DNA of 44,577 nucleotides from contig CANJMY010000023.1 in the NCBI GenBank assembly GCA_947475315.1, positions 1-44,577 on the forward strand, in the 5' to 3' direction. The translations under genes and the position numbers were made by a program. This document shows, in pieces, positions 8,559-15,754 of the stretch. How positions within the stretch are numbered: the stretch's first letter is position 1; the number at the start of each line of letters is the position of its first letter. Under the pieces are notes generated by a model. It did no database searches and was not told the DNA's origin. It was given only the letters and a program-made list of their open reading frames with translations. Origin of the DNA: Pseudomonadota bacterium (GTDB taxonomy: Bacteria > Myxococcota_A > UBA796 > GCA-2862545).

Positions 8559-9527
8559 TCACTCCGCCTTGAGCGCCTCGCACGCCAGCTTCATGTCCTT
8601 GTTGGACGACTGCGCCTGCTGCACGGCCAGGTACAGCGCGATCGGGGCGCTGGGGTCGACGCCGAGCATGTCCGGCTCGCTCCACACGGCGAGCATCCGC
8701 AGCGTGCTCGTGCCGTGCAGCTCGGCGAGCATCTCCATCGCAAAGGTCTGGCGCATCCCGTTCCCACCACCGTCCGTCCACATCGCGCCCGGCGCGTAGC
8801 TCAACACCGCCGCGAGCCCGACGGCGTCGGCGCCGACCTCGTACTCACCGTGGCGCGCCTCGATGCGCAGATCGAACGGGGGGAGGTCCCCGACGAGCGG
8901 CTGCGGGGCGGGGTCTGGAAGGTTGTCGGTGAGCATGAGGGACGGCGCGTAGGCGTCGACGTCCGCGCCCGGCGCGTGCGGGTCAAACGGCTCGTCCATC
9001 GGCACGAACACGTCGTTCGCGCTGGCGTCAAAGTAGGCCTTTGACGAGGTCAAATAGGTCCGCTCGTAGGCCTCATAGGTGGGGAAGATCGACGCCGGGT
9101 CCTCTCCGAGCAGCAGCCCCTCGATCTGCTGCCAGGTGCACGGGATCTCGTCGACGGCGATGACGCCGACCGCCTGGGACAGATCCCGCGGGCCGAGCAC
9201 GTCGTCGTCCGGCCCCGCTGCGCCGGGCTCCAGAAGGATCTCGGCGTCGAGCGGCAGCTGGGCGACGTCTTCGGCGACCAAGGGGGAGACGGTGAACGAG
9301 GTGACGTCAGTCTCTGGCGTGGCGACGACCCCGACCAGCTCCTTGCCGCCGCCGTTCTCGAACCAGTCGAGGTACCCGGTGACCCCGGCGCCAAACACGG
9401 CGTCGTCCTGGTAGAAGTTTCGGATCATGTACCGCGCGGAGGCGTCGAGGCCCTCGGGGGCGGGTGGCGGCGCCTTGCACCCGGTGAGCGCGAGGGCGAG
9501 GCCGGCGGCGAGTCGGGTCCGGGTCAT
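8559..9527 (-). CDS. unknown lipoprotein
   Basis: 322 residues. A signal peptide ends in lipobox LTGC (Cys17), followed by a proline-rich linker. No known domain was recognised. The mature part is acidic, and two Cys (in IPCTW and LACEAL) might form a disulfide. The start ATG at 9527 overlaps the stop of the upstream gene by four bases, so the two are very likely translated together and may work together. A gap of 89 bases separates it from the aldehyde dehydrogenase gene, leaving room for a second promoter or a processing site. Confidence 0.8.
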   Translation of the reverse strand: MTRTRLAAGLALALTGCKAPPPAPEGLDASARYMIRNFYQDDAVFGAGVTGYLDWFENGGGKELVGVVATPETDVTSFTVSPLVAEDVAQLPLDAEILLEPGAAGPDDDVLGPRDLSQAVGVIAVDEIPCTWQQIEGLLLGEDPASIFPTYEAYERTYLTSSKAYFDASANDVFVPMDEPFDPHAPGADVDAYAPSLMLTDNLPDPAPQPLVGDLPPFDLRIEARHGEYEVGADAVGLAAVLSYAPGAMWTDGGGNGMRQTFAMEMLAELHGTSTLRMLAVWSEPDMLGVDPSAPIALYLAVQQAQSSNKDMKLACEALKAE

Positions 9528-10090
9528 TGGAGCTTCTCGGCGATGTGGTCGATGGGGCCTTCCAGGCGCAAGGCCCAGTAGTCGGGGAGCGGGACGAACA
9601 GGGGCCCGAGCTTGAACACCTCCCAGCCCAGCAGCAGCGTCATGTCCCCCTCGTTCACGGCGACCAGCGGCGTGTAGGCGAGGCTGTCGCCGAAGACGTT
9701 CCCGACGTCGCCATAGTCAAGGTAGAACGGACCGGTCCAGCCCCAGGGGAACCGCTTCCCCGTCGCCGAGCGCAGCTCGTAGTGCGCGAAGGTCCACACG
9801 CCGCCGACCTTGTTTCGCTTGGGCTGCTGCGGCCCCTCAATGCCCACCTGCTCCATGCGGACGTTCCAGCCCCGGGTCACGCCGGCGGCCGGGTCGTGGA
9901 TGAAGGTCTTGCGGAACGTCTTCCACAGCAGCTTGTTCATGAACGGGGGCAGGCTCAGGTCGACGCCCTGGTACTGCAGGCCGTCCAGCCGCGCGGGATC
10001 GACCGGGTGGGCCCTCGCGAGGATCGCGTGGAGCTGGTGGCGGTCCAGTCGAAGTAGCTCTTCGAACTCGATCTTCTTCGGCGACGTCAT
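9524..10090 (-). CDS. unknown protein, first gene of the leftward run
   Basis: 188 residues, soluble, no signal peptide, not recognised. The N-terminal third is charged and helical; the middle is rich in aromatic residues (GWNVRMEQ, PWGWTGPFYLDYGD). Such content would suit a ligand-binding beta-barrel, but that is a guess. The start ATG at 10090 has GAGGGG upstream. It overlaps the following lipoprotein gene by four bases. It is divergent from the DEAD-box helicase gene across about 200 bases, in which I found no convincing promoter. Confidence 0.75.
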   Translation of the reverse strand: MTSPKKIEFEELLRLDRHQLHAILARAHPVDPARLDGLQYQGVDLSLPPFMNKLLWKTFRKTFIHDPAAGVTRGWNVRMEQVGIEGPQQPKRNKVGGVWTFAHYELRSATGKRFPWGWTGPFYLDYGDVGNVFGDSLAYTPLVAVNEGDMTLLLGWEVFKLGPLFVPLPDYWALRLEGPIDHIAEKLQ

Positions 10091-10292
10091 CGTGGGCCCC
10101 TCGCCGCGGCACGCTCGGCGTCCCCTGGCTTGATGGAGCATACGCGATTCAAGGCCGTCGATCCGGTGCGCGTCGTGCGTCGTCGACGGCGCCGACTTGG
10201 CGCGGGGCCGCGGTTGTCAGCCGGAGTTCCGGGGTCGGGGCGACGTGGCGGGCCGCAGGTGGGATAGGGGGCGCGCCCGCCTCGGAGCCTGC

Positions 10293-11483
10293 GTGCCCAC
10301 GACCTTCGCCGACCTCGAACTCCTGCCGTCGCTGCAGGGCACGCTGGCCGCGCGCGAGCTGGTCCAGCTCACTGAGGTCCAGGCGCGTGCGTTGCCCGAG
10401 CTTATCGCCCGCAAGTCCGTCGTCGCCATCGCCGAGACCGGCAGCGGCAAGACCATGACCTACGTGCTGCCCATCCTCGACCGCCTCAAGCGGATGGAGG
10501 ACGCCGGCAACCGCGTGGAGGCCGAGGGCGAGCCGCGCGCCGTGGTGATCGTGCCGACCCGCGAGCTCGGGGAGCAGGTCGCGGTCGTGTTCAAGACCTT
10601 CACGCACGACACCCGCCTGCGCGTCCGGACGGTGCTCGGTGGGCAGAAGATGAAGCTGAACAAGGACAACGTCGCGGGTGCGTTCGAGGTGTTGGTCGCG
10701 ACGCCCGGGCGCCTGGAGAAGCTGATCGCGGCGAAGACGCTGAGCCTCGCCGCGGTGCGCTTCATCGTGCTGGACGAGGCAGACCAGCTCCTCGACCTGG
10801 GCTTCCTCCCGCAGGTGATGGAGGTCGTGCGCGCCTGCCCGTCGCAGCGCCAGCTCGCGCTGTTCTCGGCGACCATGTCGGCCGAGGTGACCGGGCTCGT
10901 GTCTCGTGTCTTCTCGGACGCCGAGGTCATCGAGACCTCGGGGAGCCAGAAGCTGGTTCCGACCCTGCAGACTCGGCACGTCGACGTCCCCGACGGGCGT
11001 CGGTTCGAGGCCCTGGTCCGCCTGCTGGAGCTCCCCTCGAAGGGGGGCACCATCCTGTTCGCGAACACGCGTCAGCAGGTGGACGGGATCGCGATCCAGC
11101 TCCGCGAGGCGGGTTGGGACTGCGTGGTGCACCGCGGGGACATGGACCCGGTGGAGCGCCGCGCGAACCTGCGCGCGTTCCGCGACGGCCGCGTCGACCT
11201 GTTGGTCGCCTCCGACATGAGCGCGCGCGGCCTCGACATCGAGCACGTCGGGCGCGTGATCAACGTCCACCTCCCGCGCGAGATGGAGAACTACCTGCAT
11301 CGCGTCGGCCGGACCGCGCGTGCGGGCAAGGTGGGGCTGGTCGTGAACCTGGTCACCCCACGCGACGCGCCGCTGCTCAAGTTGCTCGACGACGGCAGCA
11401 AGGCCCCGAAGGCGGTCCGCACGCCGCGCGGGCCGCGGGTCGCGCCGCCTGGCTCGCCGGATCTGCGGAAGGGGAGGCGCTAG
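10293..11483 (+). CDS. DEAD-box ATP-dependent RNA helicase, compact
   Basis: 396 residues with the full motif set: Q motif (Phe5, Gln30), motif I AETGSGKT at 47-54, PTREL near 88-92, TPGR at 137-140, DEAD at 161-164, SAT at 192-194, ARGLDI in the second domain, and HRVGRTARAG from about 336. It unwinds or remodels RNA using ATP. The C-terminal tail after the core is only about 40 residues, basic and Pro-rich, so no extra RNA-binding domain is present. The GTG start at 10293 has GGAG six bases upstream. It is probably a single-gene unit, convergent with the large lipoprotein gene. Confidence 0.95.
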   Translation: MPTTFADLELLPSLQGTLAARELVQLTEVQARALPELIARKSVVAIAETGSGKTMTYVLPILDRLKRMEDAGNRVEAEGEPRAVVIVPTRELGEQVAVVFKTFTHDTRLRVRTVLGGQKMKLNKDNVAGAFEVLVATPGRLEKLIAAKTLSLAAVRFIVLDEADQLLDLGFLPQVMEVVRACPSQRQLALFSATMSAEVTGLVSRVFSDAEVIETSGSQKLVPTLQTRHVDVPDGRRFEALVRLLELPSKGGTILFANTRQQVDGIAIQLREAGWDCVVHRGDMDPVERRANLRAFRDGRVDLLVASDMSARGLDIEHVGRVINVHLPREMENYLHRVGRTARAGKVGLVVNLVTPRDAPLLKLLDDGSKAPKAVRTPRGPRVAPPGSPDLRKGRR

Positions 11484-11626
11484 CCTGGAGCGGTGGGGGC
11501 GCTGGGCCTGAGGCCGTGGGGCTCGCCGATGGAAGCGACGCGATCGGGATCAGGCCACGCAGCGGCCGAAGGACGACCGCGCGGGTTTGGATGTTCTGTG
11601 TGGCGCAGCGTGTCGCCCGGAGTCGA

Positions 11627-14600
11627 TCAGCGCAGCTCGACCGCGCCGATGTCATTCGCGCCGCCGAGCGGTCGCGGCGTCCCATAAAGGTCGAGATCGG
11701 CGTCGGTCGACCAGCCAGACACGTCGACGCCGGCGTCGATCAGCGGGCTGTTCGCGCTGGGCACCCACGGGTCCACGCCCGCGCCGCCAAGCCCAGCGTC
11801 GCCGACCGTGCAGGCCTCGGCAGCCTGGCAGCCGAACCACCTGCAGGAGGAGACCTGCTCGGTGGTGGCGGCGTCGCAGATGGAGCGGTCGCCCAGGGCG
11901 CAGGGGGCGTCGAGGTAGACGCCGTGCAGGTCGATCGCGCCGGCGGTGTGGAGGGCGACGTCGGAGGATTGGATGGCGGTGTTGACGACTGTCATCTCCG
12001 CTCCCGAACTGACTTCTACCCCCATCGCGAATCCGGGTGATGTGGCGACCAGGGTCGAGTGCAAGAGTGTCATACCGTAGCCTCGAGGTTCGGTTGGCCC
12101 GAGTCCAAGTGTTACGGCGTATGATTCGCCATCGCTTTCTGCCGAGATTCCTGTAGAATAGATCTCGACTTGGGAGTTTTCGGAAGCATATGTCCAGACT
12201 CCGAAAGACGAACTACTGCCTTTTGAGCGTATTGAAGTTTTGTAAAGTTTCGTATTTGAGAAGTTTGTTCCAAACCATCCGTAGGCGGAACTTCCGGACG
12301 AGCCTGTATCGCATTCAAGGCTCGAGTTAATTACGTTGGCGGAGCTCAGCGCATTGACGGTTCCGGCGACGCTGATGGACGTGCATTCTGTGGTTGATTG
12401 ACCTTTTAGCGTCGTGTCTGCAACGAAAACAATGGATGCGCGTACGACCGCGGCACGCACTCCACCAGAGGTCGTCGAGGTGGCTCCAATAACTACGTCG
12501 CGTAGCTTCGCGGTCGCAACTACATGGCGGGTGTCGATAGGACTGATCTCTATTCCAACAACGGAGTCGCGGCAGGTCATTTCCAGGCGCGTGCGGTCCA
12601 CCTTGGAAATTGAAGCATTCAATTGAGCGCCGTCACAACCTCCCAAAAGAGAACTTCCGATGAAGTCTCCATCGACGACACTTGCGACCTCAGCATCCAC
12701 CCGCATCAACCGACCACCAGCCCAGTTTGATCCGCTTCGAACCGTCAATCCGTCAATTGCGATTCGATCCGCCACCACCATGAGTTGGTGACTCGCATCG
12801 ACGATGATGACCGATGGCCCGGCTGCGACGCCTCGCGTCCACGAGCTATCGAACCCGCCGTACATCCCCGAGTAGACCCAGCTCGCATTGTAGGCGCCGC
12901 TGCCGAGGAACAGCACGCCGTTTCCTCGCGCGCGAACCTGCACCGCTCCGTGCTCAAGCGTCGCACACGGCCACGCCCTCGTCCCACACCACTCGTCGTC
13001 CACGCCGCTCGGCGTGATGAACACGCCGTGCGCCTCGTCCACCGTCAGGTCCTCGCCGTCGCAGTCCTGGTCGATGCCGTCCTCCAGGATCTCCGCAGTG
13101 GCCCCGCCGCGCGACGGGTCGTCGTCGTCGCAGTCCTCGACGACCGTGTCGTAGCGATCGCAGCCCGAGTAGGAGCCGTCGTCGTCGAGGTCCAGGCAGG
13201 CGCCGCACGCCGTCGCGGAGTTCGGGTCGCTGTCGTCGCAGTCCGGCGGGCCGTCGCACGAGCCGGTGCCGTAGCCGTCACCGTCGACGTCGGTGCAGGT
13301 GGCGCAGGTGAGCCAGGCGTTGGCGAGGACGTCGTCGCAGTCCTGCGACGCGCCCGTGCTGCGGTCGCACTTCCCGTAGTGACCGTCGCCGTCGACGTCG
13401 GTGCAGGTGGCGCAGCTCACCCAGGCGTAGGGGTTGGTGTCGTCGCAGTCCTTGCTGATGCGATTGTAGGCGTCACAGCCGTCGAAGCGGCCGTCGCCGT
13501 CGGCGTCGCCGCAGGTGGCGCAGCTGGACCACACGTTGGCGTTGAGGTCATTGCAGTCCTCGCCCGTGGCGTCGTAGGCGTCGCAGCCCCAGCGTCGCCC
13601 GTCGAGGTCGCCGTCTCCGCAGGTGACGCACATCGACCAGACCAGCTCGTCTGAGTCGTCACAGTCGTCGCCCCCTCGCGTGGCCGCGGCGTGGCCGTCG
13701 GCATCGACGTCGTCGTCGTTTGTGGGATCGCAGTCGTCGTCGACGCCGTCGTAGGGCACCTCCACGCGCGATGGGTTCACCAAGTACGCGTCGTCGTCAC
13801 AGTCGGCGCCGCCGTATTCGGCGCTCGAGAAGCCATCCTGATCGGCGTCGAAGTCGTCCTCCCCGTCGCAGTTGGCGTCGACCCCGTCGTACGCGAAGTC
13901 CCGTGCATCGGGGTTGATCGACGCGTTCAGGTCGTCGCAGTCCATGGGCCCGTTCGGGTTGTAGACGTAGGCCCCGGGCGGGATCACGAAGGTGGCGAAC
14001 GTGGGGTCCACCCCGAACCCGTCGCCGTCCAGGTCGAAGTCGTCGCCGCCGTCGCAGGCGTTGTCCAGCCCGTCGTAAGGGATCTCGGCCGCGCCGGGCC
14101 GGGAGAGCGCGCTCGCGTCGTTGCAGTCGGTCGATTCGGGGACGCGCCCCTCCACCGGCACACAAGATTCGATCGGGATGGAGTGCGCGTTGCCGAACCC
14201 GTCGCCGTCCTGGTCGATGAACCACTGGGGCGGGCTGTCGGCCTCGTCGGTCACGCGGTCGCAGTCGTTGTCGCGCCCGTCCGTGCAGTCCTCCGGCGCG
14301 TTCGGGTGGTCGAAGCGATTGTTGTCGTCACAGTCACCGGCGACCGCGACGGTGCCTGGCCGGATGGTGCAAGACTGCAGCGGGGCGAGCGAGTCGCCGT
14401 AGCCGTCGCCATCGCCATCGAGGAACACCGTGATGGCGCCGACGCCGACGTCGTCCGCGAGGCCATTGCAGTCCTCGTCGACGCCGTTGCCGCAGACCTC
14501 CGGCGCGAACGCCCCGACGTGCAGGTCGTGGTCGTCGCAGTCGGTGCCGCCGACCACGACGGGGCGCTCCCCGTCGTCGTCCTGATCGAGCAGATGGTCG

Positions 14601-14659
14601 ACCATCGACTGGGGGACAAGGCAGCCAGTGAGCAGCAGGGGGGCGAGCCAACGAACCAT
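11627..14659 (-). CDS. large lipoprotein: MopE-like Asp-rich repeats, CxxC/Asp repeat array, beta-helix region
   Basis: 1010 residues. The signal peptide ends in lipobox LTGC (Cys13). Residues about 25-340 hold units of the MopE-like putative metal-binding type (DCDD with DxDxDG loops and paired Cys). Residues 344-520 are five tandem units of about 36 residues, each starting CxxC and carrying a DxDxDG loop. Residues about 545-1010 are Val/Ser/Thr/Gly-rich with rung-like periodicity, ending SPLIDAGVD and DIGAVELR, typical of right-handed beta-helix proteins of large secreted types. The DxDxDG loops should bind calcium. The start ATG at 14659 has GGAG nine bases upstream. A surface adhesin or enzyme is possible, but no catalytic motif was seen. 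The beta-helix part has unusual base composition. Confidence 0.9.
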   Translation of the reverse strand: MVRWLAPLLLTGCLVPQSMVDHLLDQDDDGERPVVVGGTDCDDHDLHVGAFAPEVCGNGVDEDCNGLADDVGVGAITVFLDGDGDGYGDSLAPLQSCTIRPGTVAVAGDCDDNNRFDHPNAPEDCTDGRDNDCDRVTDEADSPPQWFIDQDGDGFGNAHSIPIESCVPVEGRVPESTDCNDASALSRPGAAEIPYDGLDNACDGGDDFDLDGDGFGVDPTFATFVIPPGAYVYNPNGPMDCDDLNASINPDARDFAYDGVDANCDGEDDFDADQDGFSSAEYGGADCDDDAYLVNPSRVEVPYDGVDDDCDPTNDDDVDADGHAAATRGGDDCDDSDELVWSMCVTCGDGDLDGRRWGCDAYDATGEDCNDLNANVWSSCATCGDADGDGRFDGCDAYNRISKDCDDTNPYAWVSCATCTDVDGDGHYGKCDRSTGASQDCDDVLANAWLTCATCTDVDGDGYGTGSCDGPPDCDDSDPNSATACGACLDLDDDGSYSGCDRYDTVVEDCDDDDPSRGGATAEILEDGIDQDCDGEDLTVDEAHGVFITPSGVDDEWCGTRAWPCATLEHGAVQVRARGNGVLFLGSGAYNASWVYSGMYGGFDSSWTRGVAAGPSVIIVDASHQLMVVADRIAIDGLTVRSGSNWAGGRLMRVDAEVASVVDGDFIGSSLLGGCDGAQLNASISKVDRTRLEMTCRDSVVGIEISPIDTRHVVATAKLRDVVIGATSTTSGGVRAAVVRASIVFVADTTLKGQSTTECTSISVAGTVNALSSANVINSSLECDTGSSGSSAYGWFGTNFSNTKLYKTSIRSKGSSSSFGVWTYASENSQVEIYSTGISAESDGESYAVTLGLGPTEPRGYGMTLLHSTLVATSPGFAMGVEVSSGAEMTVVNTAIQSSDVALHTAGAIDLHGVYLDAPCALGDRSICDAATTEQVSSCRWFGCQAAEACTVGDAGLGGAGVDPWVPSANSPLIDAGVDVSGWSTDADLDLYGTPRPLGGANDIGAVELR
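12050..12780 (-). other. AT-richer block inside the large lipoprotein gene
   Basis: Within an otherwise GC-rich gene this stretch has much lower GC. The 120 bases at 12121-12240 were hand-counted at 54 G+C (45%), against 42 of 60 (70%) at 13021-13080 in the same gene. The frame stays open across it, and it encodes the central beta-helix rungs, roughly residues 626-870. Edges are approximate. It looks like a segment acquired or exchanged by recombination, or one under different codon selection. Confidence 0.7.
13100..13630 (-). repeat. five tandem ~108-base coding repeats (CxxC-DxDxDG units)
   Basis: These encode residues 344-520 of the large lipoprotein. The first three units are 36 residues, the fourth 33 and the fifth 35. 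Each starts CxxC (CVTC, CATC, CATC, CATC, CGAC), continues with a D-x-D-x-D-G loop, a single Cys-Asp, and a D-C-D/N-D element. Units are similar but not identical, so the array is old or under diversifying exchange. Confidence 0.85.
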
Positions 14660-14725
14660 GGGCGGTATCTCCGTCCTTCTCTTTTCGGATGCGGCCCCTC
14701 CGCGCGACCGCGGATGTGGACCATG

Positions 14726-14747
14726 CGTCAGGGATTTCCGCCTGACG
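14726..14747. promoter_or_regulatory. 22-base inverted repeat between divergent genes
   Basis: CGTCAGG (14726-14732) and CCTGACG (14741-14747) are perfect 7-base arms around an 8-base centre. They lie in the 173 bases between the divergent large lipoprotein gene and the DUF1232 gene, 66 bases from the former start and 85 from the latter. The shape fits an operator for a dimeric regulator serving either or both genes. No clear -35/-10 pair was found next to it. Confidence 0.4.
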
Positions 14748-14832
14748 GGCATCTGGGGGTCATCGGCACCATGGGGCTGACCTGTAGCGGCAAACTCAAC
14801 AGTTCGTGCTAGGGCCCCATTGGAGTGAGCAC

Positions 14833-15048
14833 GTGATCGACTTCCTCCGCCGCCACAAGACCACGATCCTGCTCGTGTCGACCCTGCTCTACGACGCGTC
14901 GCCGATCGACTTGATCCCGGACGCCATCCCCCTCGTCGGCTGGTTCGACGATCTGGGCGTGACGGGCGTGGCCATGGTGTTGGGCGCGTGGTGGTGGCGA
15001 AAGCGACGTCAGGCTCTCGCAGCCGCGCTCACCCAGGAGAAGTCATGA
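14833..15048 (+). CDS. DUF1232 (YkvA-like) small membrane protein
   Basis: 71 residues. The core YDASPIDLIPDAIPLVGWFDD matches the DUF1232 signature (SPIDLIPD followed by a short loop and DD), and a hydrophobic segment follows at about 42-52 before a basic WWWRKRRQ end. Function is unknown across the family. The GTG start at 14833 has GGAG seven bases upstream. Its stop overlaps by four bases with an ATG at 15045 that begins a 30-codon frame, and the Tat-exported oxidoreductase subunit starts 80 bases later, so these genes probably share a transcript. Confidence 0.88.
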   Translation: MIDFLRRHKTTILLVSTLLYDASPIDLIPDAIPLVGWFDDLGVTGVAMVLGAWWWRKRRQALAAALTQEKS

Positions 15049-15137
15049 GCGACACGCTCTCCGACGGCCCCGCGTCGTCAGGCTCCGAACCCCCGCAACG
15101 CGCGACCGCGCGCCCCCTGGTGACGCCATGGCCTTGA
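15045..15137 (+). CDS. possible 30-residue leader-type small ORF
   Basis: The ATG overlaps the DUF1232 stop as ATGA and has GGAG five bases upstream. The frame ends in a TGA that overlaps the start of the next gene at 15128. The peptide is Pro/Ser/Ala-rich with no recognisable feature. Its strong ribosome site and overlaps at both ends suggest a coupling or leader peptide. It may equally be a by-product of the ribosome site, and no second line of evidence supports it. Confidence 0.3.
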   Translation: MSDTLSDGPASSGSEPPQRATARPLVTPWP

Positions 15138-15754
15138 GTCGACGCACCTTCCTCGGTCTGGGCGTCGCCGGCGCGGCGGTGATCGCGCTCGGTGGGATCG
15201 GCCTGCGCCCCACCATCCTGCGCGCCGCCTCCAAGCCTTTGGTCGCCCTCGACGAGCGCACGTTCAGCGTGCTGGCCGCGTTCGCGGAGCGGGTGGCGCC
15301 CGGCGGCGGGGCCTTCCCGGTCGCGTCGGGCGTGCACGTCGCGGAGAAGGTGGACGCGCTGCTCGCGACCTGTGCGCCAGGCATGGTGGCGGAGCTCAAG
15401 CAGGCGCTCCTCCTGTTCGACAACGCGCTCGCCGGGCTGTTCCTCGACGGCCGACCGAGCACCTTCACGTCGTGTGACGCGGCGACCCAGGACGCGATCA
15501 TCGACTCCTGGAAGAACTCCCGGCTGGATCTACGTCGGCGCGTCTACAAGGGACTGCGCGGTCTGTGCGCCGGCGCGTACTACGGCTCGCCCGAGGTGTA
15601 CGCGGCGATCGGCTACCCTGGCCCGCCTGACTACCGATCGCTGATGGCGCAGCGGGACGCCGCCGTCGCCGAGGGGGCCGCAGCCCCGGGCCCTGAGAAC
15701 GACACCGACACCGAGCACATTGAGGCGCCCGCGGCGCCGGCGGGGGCCCCATGA
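15128..15754 (+). CDS. Tat-exported gluconate-2-dehydrogenase subunit 3-like protein
   Basis: 208 residues. A twin-arginine signal (SRRTFLGLG at 4-12, then a hydrophobic stretch) predicts export of a folded protein. The body resembles gluconate 2-dehydrogenase subunit 3, a small partner of membrane-bound flavin GMC dehydrogenases. The C-terminal 40 residues are Ala/Pro/Glu-rich and likely disordered. The next gene, a GMC oxidoreductase, starts four bases before this stop, the usual arrangement of this two-subunit enzyme. The large subunit has no signal of its own, so the pair is probably exported together on this Tat signal; this is inference from known homologous systems. Confidence 0.85.
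   Translation: MALSRRTFLGLGVAGAAVIALGGIGLRPTILRAASKPLVALDERTFSVLAAFAERVAPGGGAFPVASGVHVAEKVDALLATCAPGMVAELKQALLLFDNALAGLFLDGRPSTFTSCDAATQDAIIDSWKNSRLDLRRRVYKGLRGLCAGAYYGSPEVYAAIGYPGPPDYRSLMAQRDAAVAEGAAAPGPENDTDTEHIEAPAAPAGAP

Noticed and set aside
10091-10292. Promoters between the divergent unknown gene and the helicase
   Set aside because: No -35/-10 pair with acceptable spacing could be found on either strand by eye.
11484-11626. Terminator between the helicase and the large lipoprotein gene
   Set aside because: No convincing stem-loop was seen in these 143 bases.
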